From positions 1 to 64,000 of the forward strand of contig CAZCVI010000036.1 of the NCBI GenBank assembly GCA_964502145.1: a stretch of DNA of 64,000 bases, read 5' to 3'. Below are positions 59,557 to 64,000 of this stretch, one piece after another (position 1 is the first letter of the stretch; each line of letters starts with the position of its first letter). Below the pieces are notes generated by a model, which searched no databases, was not told where the DNA came from, and worked only from the letters and a program-made list of their open reading frames with translations. The translations under genes and the position numbers were made by a program. The DNA comes from CAZCVI01 sp964502145. Its GTDB lineage: Bacteria > Acidobacteriota > Aminicenantia > UBA2199.

Positions 59557-60291
59557 TTACTCAACGATTTCCATCATGCCAAAGCCAAAATGAGTGTTGA
59601 CACCGATGCCGTTGTGATAGGCGAATTGGATCAGTTCCGGTTCTCCTTTCAGTGTAAATGGGCAGAAGATCGTTTTATAATTGACATTGCGCACTGTAAT
59701 GGCTTTGGTTAAAACCGATTTGCGTTGGATGTAGTCTTGATCGAGAATTATTTTGATGTCAGCAGGAAGAAAGCGACCGGGAAAAAAGTGGTGGTACTGG
59801 TCTACCAGATGGTGGGCAAAGATATCACTCATATCCGGATCATCCGGGCGAATAAAACGTGCTTTTTTGTTTTCCACCTTGATCAACAACAACGGCGATA
59901 ACATTTTGAAGCGCATCTCCGGGGTAAATTCCGGGTCAGTCAAGATTTCCATTTTTTTTAAGGAAAGCGTATGGGTAAAAATCTGGAACCGTCCCTGCAA
60001 TGCAATTGACTTGGCCAGATATTCCATAAAAGTTTCATCCGCAGAAGCAATATAGATGGATAAAAAATTACCCTTGACATGGATGAAGCCAAGCTCAATC
60101 GTTCGCTCTGGTATCATCAATTGGGAAAAGGTAAAAGCGGGGAAGTTTTTCTTGTATTTGGTGAACAATTTGGGTTTTTGGTCGCTCAGGAATTCAAATA
60201 GGTTCTTTTTGATGTTCTGGTAGATATTAAAATTGTATTCAATAGGAATCGACACATTATCTGGTGCGTGCAGATTGATTTTTATCCTCAT
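59557..60291 (-). CDS. cas6: CRISPR-associated endoribonuclease Cas6 (isolated)
   Basis: 244 residues from ATG 60291 (GAG seven bases upstream; an 18-residue extension to 60345 is rejected). N-terminal 'MRIKINLHAPDNVSIPIEYN' and the spacing to PAFTFSQLMIPE fit the first RAMP ferredoxin fold. 'KMLSPLLLIKVENKKARFIR' follows, and the C-terminal glycine-rich signature is GEPELIQFAYHNGIGVNTHF then GFGMMEI. This is the Cas6 (TIGR01877-like) layout and length. The enzyme cuts pre-crRNA inside repeats. No other cas gene and no CRISPR array is in the window, so it may act in trans on a distant array. Confidence 0.85.
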   Translation of the reverse strand: MRIKINLHAPDNVSIPIEYNFNIYQNIKKNLFEFLSDQKPKLFTKYKKNFPAFTFSQLMIPERTIELGFIHVKGNFLSIYIASADETFMEYLAKSIALQGRFQIFTHTLSLKKMEILTDPEFTPEMRFKMLSPLLLIKVENKKARFIRPDDPDMSDIFAHHLVDQYHHFFPGRFLPADIKIILDQDYIQRKSVLTKAITVRNVNYKTIFCPFTLKGEPELIQFAYHNGIGVNTHFGFGMMEIVE

Positions 60292-60439
60292 GTTGTGCTC
60301 ATTAGCTTTGGACTGATTAACATCTGATTCACGATACACCTCCATAGGTACGAGATCATTTTAAACATCCCAGAAGAAAAAGTCAAGCTGCATATTTATT
60401 TTGAACACAGATTACACGGATTAAAATGATGGACACAGA

Positions 60440-61306
60440 TTAAAAGATAAAAACGGACGTAGATAAATTCTTCATAGTGCTCTCTTTTTCCATCTGCTGT
60501 TGAAAAAAAGCGACCCATTTCTTTTCCTCAACCAGGGTCATGGGAAGGGAGGTGATATTATCGGGGGCTTTTTTTCCCAAACGCTGCCACTTGTCTAAAC
60601 CGGAAGGATTGTACGGGAGTAACTGGCACTGGGTGACTCCCTGCTGAACAAGAAATGCGGCAATCTGGGATAAATTCTCTTCCACGGCTGTAAAACCAGG
60701 AATAAGCGGAATCCGGGGCATTATTTTTGCACCGGCAGCACGCAGTTTTATGAAATTGGCGATGATGAGCGAATTGGATTTGCCAGTGTAGGTTTCAAAT
60801 AACTGGGGGTCCATTACCTTGAGATCGAAAAGAAAAAGATCAATCAACGGTAAAAGTCTTTTTTCCAAATTGTCGAAATCAAAATACCCGCAGGTTTCAA
60901 CAGCAATGTGAATGTGTTCTTGTTTAATTCGTTGCGCGGTTTCATAGAGATAATCAATACATAAAAGGGGTTCGCCACCGGAAAAAGTCACGCCACCCTG
61001 GGAAACATCATAAAAAACGTTATCCTGGGCAATGAGTTGCGCCAGTTTGGCAGGGGAATAATATACACCGGCGGTCTGTCTGGCATGGGTGTAACATCCT
61101 CTGGCACACTGCCCGCAATGAATACACTTCTCAGGGTAAAAGAGGGGTTCGGCGTGAGGATGATGGGACTCTGGGTTCTGACACCAAAGACAACGGAGGG
61201 GACACCCTTTAAGAAAAACAACGGTGCGCATCCCAGGCCCATCGGCATAAGACCCCCTGGCAATATCAAACACCAGGGGACCTTTATCTGAATCTATATC
61301 CTTCAT
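60440..61306 (-). CDS. Glycyl-radical enzyme activating enzyme
   Basis: A 288-residue radical SAM activase. GSYADGPGMRTVVFLKGCPL leads into the cluster motif CPLRCLWC (C-x3-C-x2-C). The insert has an extra 4Fe-4S-type motif CIHCGQCARGC, fewer Cys than the common two-cluster activases. 'GGVTFSGGEPLLCIDYLYET' and 'IAVETCGYFDFDNLEKRLLP' follow. It should place the glycyl radical on the enzyme at 61826-64000, two genes upstream in the same operon. Confidence 0.92.
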   Translation of the reverse strand: MKDIDSDKGPLVFDIARGSYADGPGMRTVVFLKGCPLRCLWCQNPESHHPHAEPLFYPEKCIHCGQCARGCYTHARQTAGVYYSPAKLAQLIAQDNVFYDVSQGGVTFSGGEPLLCIDYLYETAQRIKQEHIHIAVETCGYFDFDNLEKRLLPLIDLFLFDLKVMDPQLFETYTGKSNSLIIANFIKLRAAGAKIMPRIPLIPGFTAVEENLSQIAAFLVQQGVTQCQLLPYNPSGLDKWQRLGKKAPDNITSLPMTLVEEKKWVAFFQQQMEKESTMKNLSTSVFIF

Positions 61307-61338
61307 CCTGATAGGTTCTGTACGGCTGAACTAGCATT

Positions 61339-61824
61339 CTATAAACTGAACTTGAGCTTGAGATGCATGGCCATGTAAGCGAATTTCATGAGGTAATTGA
61401 CATTACCTTCATAACTGATCTTGCTCTCCAAGATAAACGCAAATACATCGGGGTCTTCTGCCATTAGAAATTCAAAAAGGGCTTTGCTATCCTTGAAAAC
61501 GACAGTGATGTTGACATCGGGATCGGTGATGGCTTTCTTTTTGACTTTCATCTTGTTGTTGGCGAAAATAGCTGAGGCGGCGATTTTGTTGTCTTCACTC
61601 TTGAACACATACTTGGCATTAAACCCCTGGATGTTTTTGGCGAATTTTTTATCAATACAAATGAAGATCCGAATCACTTTCAACAGGGTCTCCAGAAAAA
61701 AATCCATCAAATCACCCTCAACATCCTTGATGATTTTTCCAATCTTCCTTAACAACCACTTCTCAAGGAAAATTTTCCTGAAAAAGTTGAGAATGGCCTT
61801 GAAGAAATTACCGATTGCTTTCAT
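61339..61824 (-). CDS. Small SCP2-like hypothetical protein
   Basis: A 161-residue protein; AGGAGG lies eight bases before the ATG at 61824, with the stop codon of the previous gene two bases upstream (TAAAATG). An amphipathic, aromatic/basic N-terminus (AIGNFFKAILNFFRKIFLEK) suggests membrane contact. The second half ('DPDVNITVVFKDSKALFEFL', 'AEDPDVFAFILESKISYEGN', then VNYLMKFAYMAM) resembles SCP2/sterol-carrier domains, which bind hydrophobic ligands. Being coupled between a glycyl-radical enzyme and its activase suggests it serves their substrate or product. Family call is tentative. Confidence 0.6.
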   Translation of the reverse strand: MKAIGNFFKAILNFFRKIFLEKWLLRKIGKIIKDVEGDLMDFFLETLLKVIRIFICIDKKFAKNIQGFNAKYVFKSEDNKIAASAIFANNKMKVKKKAITDPDVNITVVFKDSKALFEFLMAEDPDVFAFILESKISYEGNVNYLMKFAYMAMHLKLKFSL

Positions 61825-61825
61825 T

Positions 61826-64000
61826 TTATTCACCTCCTGCCGCAGGACCGGTATACGGGACGGCCTGACCGTTATGCAGATTGTATTGGGTACGCCGGAT
61901 AAGCTCGCCTTTCATGGGGTCGTTCAAATCATTAAAATAAGCGGAATACCCTGAGACCCTGACGATCAGATGGGGCTCTTGCTGCGGGTTCTGCCGTGCC
62001 TCTTCGAGTTTTTCGTAGGTTTGGATATTGTACTGCACCTGCATACCTCCGAGTTTAAAGTAACCCTCTACCTGTTCGACGAAATGGTTATGATATGAAT
62101 CGTCATTGCTGTTGTTGGTGGTTTCAGGAGTATATTTCATGTTAAGCGCGACTCCTCCGGGAATGGTGTTGTGTCCGAGTTGGGCGACACATCTATACGC
62201 GGTAGTCAGGTCAGGGGTCATCTGTGAACAGGGCGTGATGCCACTGGAAAAAACGTCGTGGGCTTTCCTGCCACTGGGAAGGGCTTGCCCGATTTTACCG
62301 AGACCAGCATGATTGGTCATGGTCCAAAAAGCGGGCCGGTATTTTCCACCGCGATAATTGGTATAACTCTGATAGGTGTCATAAATGAACTGGATCAAAC
62401 GCTGCGAATTCTTAACGGCAATGGGATGTTCATCAAGGGAATCATCGCGCCCGTATTTATGTTTGCTATTGGACACATAAGCATGAAGCTGCTCATATCG
62501 TCCGTTATTGCCATTGGAAACAAAGTTATTTTCGACGGCACCCAACATCTCGGCCATAGTAAAGGTCTTGTTCACAAATACGGCATCTTCTATGGCATTG
62601 AGAGAGTCGCACACATCGGAGAAGCCAACATGGGTAACACCGGAAGAGTTGTACAAGGCGCCTCCCTGAATAAGGTCCTGCCCTTTTTCCAAGGGTCCCT
62701 CAAAGAAACAGGAAAGCAACGGGGTGGGCAATATCTGTTGGTGCATTTTACCCAGCTTGTTGTTGAGCTTAACGGCTTTCTCAATCAGGGCTTGCAATTG
62801 GGTTTCAAAAGCGGTTTGGAATTGGGTAAAGGTTAGGAAGTTTTTGGGATCGCCAGTTTGGGGTCCCACTTGCCACTCTTTGCCGCAAATATAGGGACGT
62901 TTGCCATTGTACAGGGTCATGTCCATAACCGAACTGAGGTTGAGTAAAATAGACGAAGTGGAGGCATATTCCCTGCCAGCACTGGACAATTCGACGCAAC
63001 CGATCACGGCATAATCGCGCGCATGTTCGAGAGAAACGCCCTGGTTTACGAGTGTTTCGATGTTGGACTGGTCATTATACAGGGCGGGTATAGCCCCGGT
63101 ATTGGTGATGACGGTGGTCACTCGTTTCAGATAGTCGGGGGAGTTGACACCGGAATAATAACGGGCGTTCACATTGGGGTCCTTGGTTTTTAAAAGCTCG
63201 GTGACGCGGAGCATGATGTAGGTGAGATCGTTCACTGCATCGGCACCGTTTTTATCAACGCCACCAAGAGTGACGGCAGGAACAGAACCAGCGCCGCCGA
63301 ACATCTTCTCAGCACTACCGGGCACAAGATTGGTGTTGTCGGAAATCTTCAACCACAAACAACCGCACAGGGTTAATGCTTGGTCAACGGTGATTTTGTT
63401 CTGCTGGACATCCTTTTGAAAATAAGGAAAAAGAATCTGGTCAAGGCGACCGGGATTTAATGCCATGTTGACATTTTCAGCCATGATAGCGGCATCACAG
63501 ATCCACAGGGAATTAATAGCTTCCCTAAAGCTCTGGGCAGGCTCGGCAGGAACACGGCTGCATATCTCGGATAGTTCCAGGTAATGTTTTTTATCCTCCT
63601 CGGATGTAGCGTGAATGGCCTGTTTTTCTGCTTCTTTGGAGAGACTCTCGGCGTATTCGATTATGCCAAACATGGCGATTTGCATGGCTTCGTAAAGGTC
63701 TTTTTTCTCGGGTTCAGCCGGTGTCACTGTTTGCGCCATTTGCCGGGCCTCTTCAATCATGGCTTTTAAGCCCTTGGCCATTACTTTTTCAAAGTAAGGG
63801 GTAGTGTGGGTGATCACCGTGGTTTTTCCCGCCAGGAAAAAGGCGATCTTCTCCATTATTTTTAGCGCTTCCTCTACTTCCGTGTTAGCTTCTTTTTTTA
63901 ACTTTGCACGGGTCATCTCCAGCACTGTTTTGTCCATCCAATAGGGAAAGATATCCAAATTTAATGTTTCTCCATCCTCGTGGTTCAGCAGTTGTGGGTT
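61826..64000 (-). CDS. Glycyl-radical enzyme, PFL family (5' end outside window)
   Basis: At least 724 codons are open up to the window edge; a TTG at 63958 is only an internal possible start, since the frame continues upstream without a stop. The thiyl-radical Cys is in YAVIGCVELSSAGREY (GCVE) and the glycyl radical is in LIVRVSGYSAYFNDLND near the C-terminus. 'FWTMTNHAGLGKIGQALPSG' is also conserved. GCVE marks the dehydratase/lyase branch (glycerol, propanediol, choline or similar) and not formate lyase proper, which has a Cys-Cys pair. Substrate unknown. Its activase is two genes downstream. It is an anaerobic enzyme. Confidence 0.92.
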   Translation of the reverse strand, partial: NPQLLNHEDGETLNLDIFPYWMDKTVLEMTRAKLKKEANTEVEEALKIMEKIAFFLAGKTTVITHTTPYFEKVMAKGLKAMIEEARQMAQTVTPAEPEKKDLYEAMQIAMFGIIEYAESLSKEAEKQAIHATSEEDKKHYLELSEICSRVPAEPAQSFREAINSLWICDAAIMAENVNMALNPGRLDQILFPYFQKDVQQNKITVDQALTLCGCLWLKISDNTNLVPGSAEKMFGGAGSVPAVTLGGVDKNGADAVNDLTYIMLRVTELLKTKDPNVNARYYSGVNSPDYLKRVTTVITNTGAIPALYNDQSNIETLVNQGVSLEHARDYAVIGCVELSSAGREYASTSSILLNLSSVMDMTLYNGKRPYICGKEWQVGPQTGDPKNFLTFTQFQTAFETQLQALIEKAVKLNNKLGKMHQQILPTPLLSCFFEGPLEKGQDLIQGGALYNSSGVTHVGFSDVCDSLNAIEDAVFVNKTFTMAEMLGAVENNFVSNGNNGRYEQLHAYVSNSKHKYGRDDSLDEHPIAVKNSQRLIQFIYDTYQSYTNYRGGKYRPAFWTMTNHAGLGKIGQALPSGRKAHDVFSSGITPCSQMTPDLTTAYRCVAQLGHNTIPGGVALNMKYTPETTNNSNDDSYHNHFVEQVEGYFKLGGMQVQYNIQTYEKLEEARQNPQQEPHLIVRVSGYSAYFNDLNDPMKGELIRRTQYNLHNGQAVPYTGPAAGGE

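Overview
The window looks like a chromosomal segment of an uncultured or little-studied Gram-negative-type bacterium. It has a complete set of late menaquinone genes, outer-membrane-type FlgO/CsgG-like proteins, carboxypeptidase-regulatory and beta-propeller secreted proteins, and a one-protein sensor kinase with a periplasmic propeller. Intergenic DNA is AT-rich and full of small repeats. This mix resembles Acidobacteriota (perhaps Aminicenantia-like), but that placement is inference; no rRNA gene is present to test it.

Layout. 1-5.3 kb: accessory DNA with antitoxin relics, a three-gene minus-strand set of secreted FlgO-like proteins, and dispersed and tandem repeats. 5.3-13.8 kb: a minus-strand menaquinone operon in transcription order menG-menF-menD-menB-menA-menC-menE, without menH. 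14-19.3 kb: a VWA surface protein, a broken nucleotidyltransferase locus, an SMI1/KNR4 protein and a secreted phosphoesterase. 19.5-26.3 kb: a DHOD-like protein, tRNA-Arg, tRNA-Pro, ribosomal protein S21, an exonuclease, an M23 peptidase and a long receiver-domain protein. 26.4-34 kb: valS, birA, then a minus-strand housekeeping run ending in murA. 34-38.2 kb: a 1382-residue hybrid kinase. 38.2-46 kb: repeat arrays, a duplication flanking a propeller gene, and a RiPP (ribosomally made, modified peptide) locus. 46-64 kb: a DUF4097 protein, a MATE transporter, a PAS kinase, a RodZ-like operon, a degenerate M49-like protein, dTDP-sugar genes, a lone cas6, and a glycyl-radical enzyme with its activase, cut by the window edge.

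The most interesting system is at 40.5-45.9 kb. A 79-residue precursor with a double-glycine leader and two CxCG motifs is followed by a secreted 6-bladed propeller protein, a radical SAM/SPASM maturase and a second radical-SAM-like protein of the pseudo-rSAM type. The organisation matches what I recall of the GG-Bacteroidales peptide-maturation system, but here the pseudo-rSAM homologue keeps a C-x3-C-x2-C triad.

The most unusual DNA-level signal is a family of about 115-195 bp palindromic elements. Their arms are built from 9-bp units (a TGGAC or TGGGA core plus four variable bases), and most end in a shared terminal inverted repeat. Six full copies (16.8, 29.9, 38.3, 47.1, 55.6 and 57.7 kb) and two single-arm copies (21.3 kb, and in frame inside the hybrid kinase at 34.5 kb) are visible. 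A second class is two unrelated arrays that share a 42-bp period divisible into 21-bp halves.
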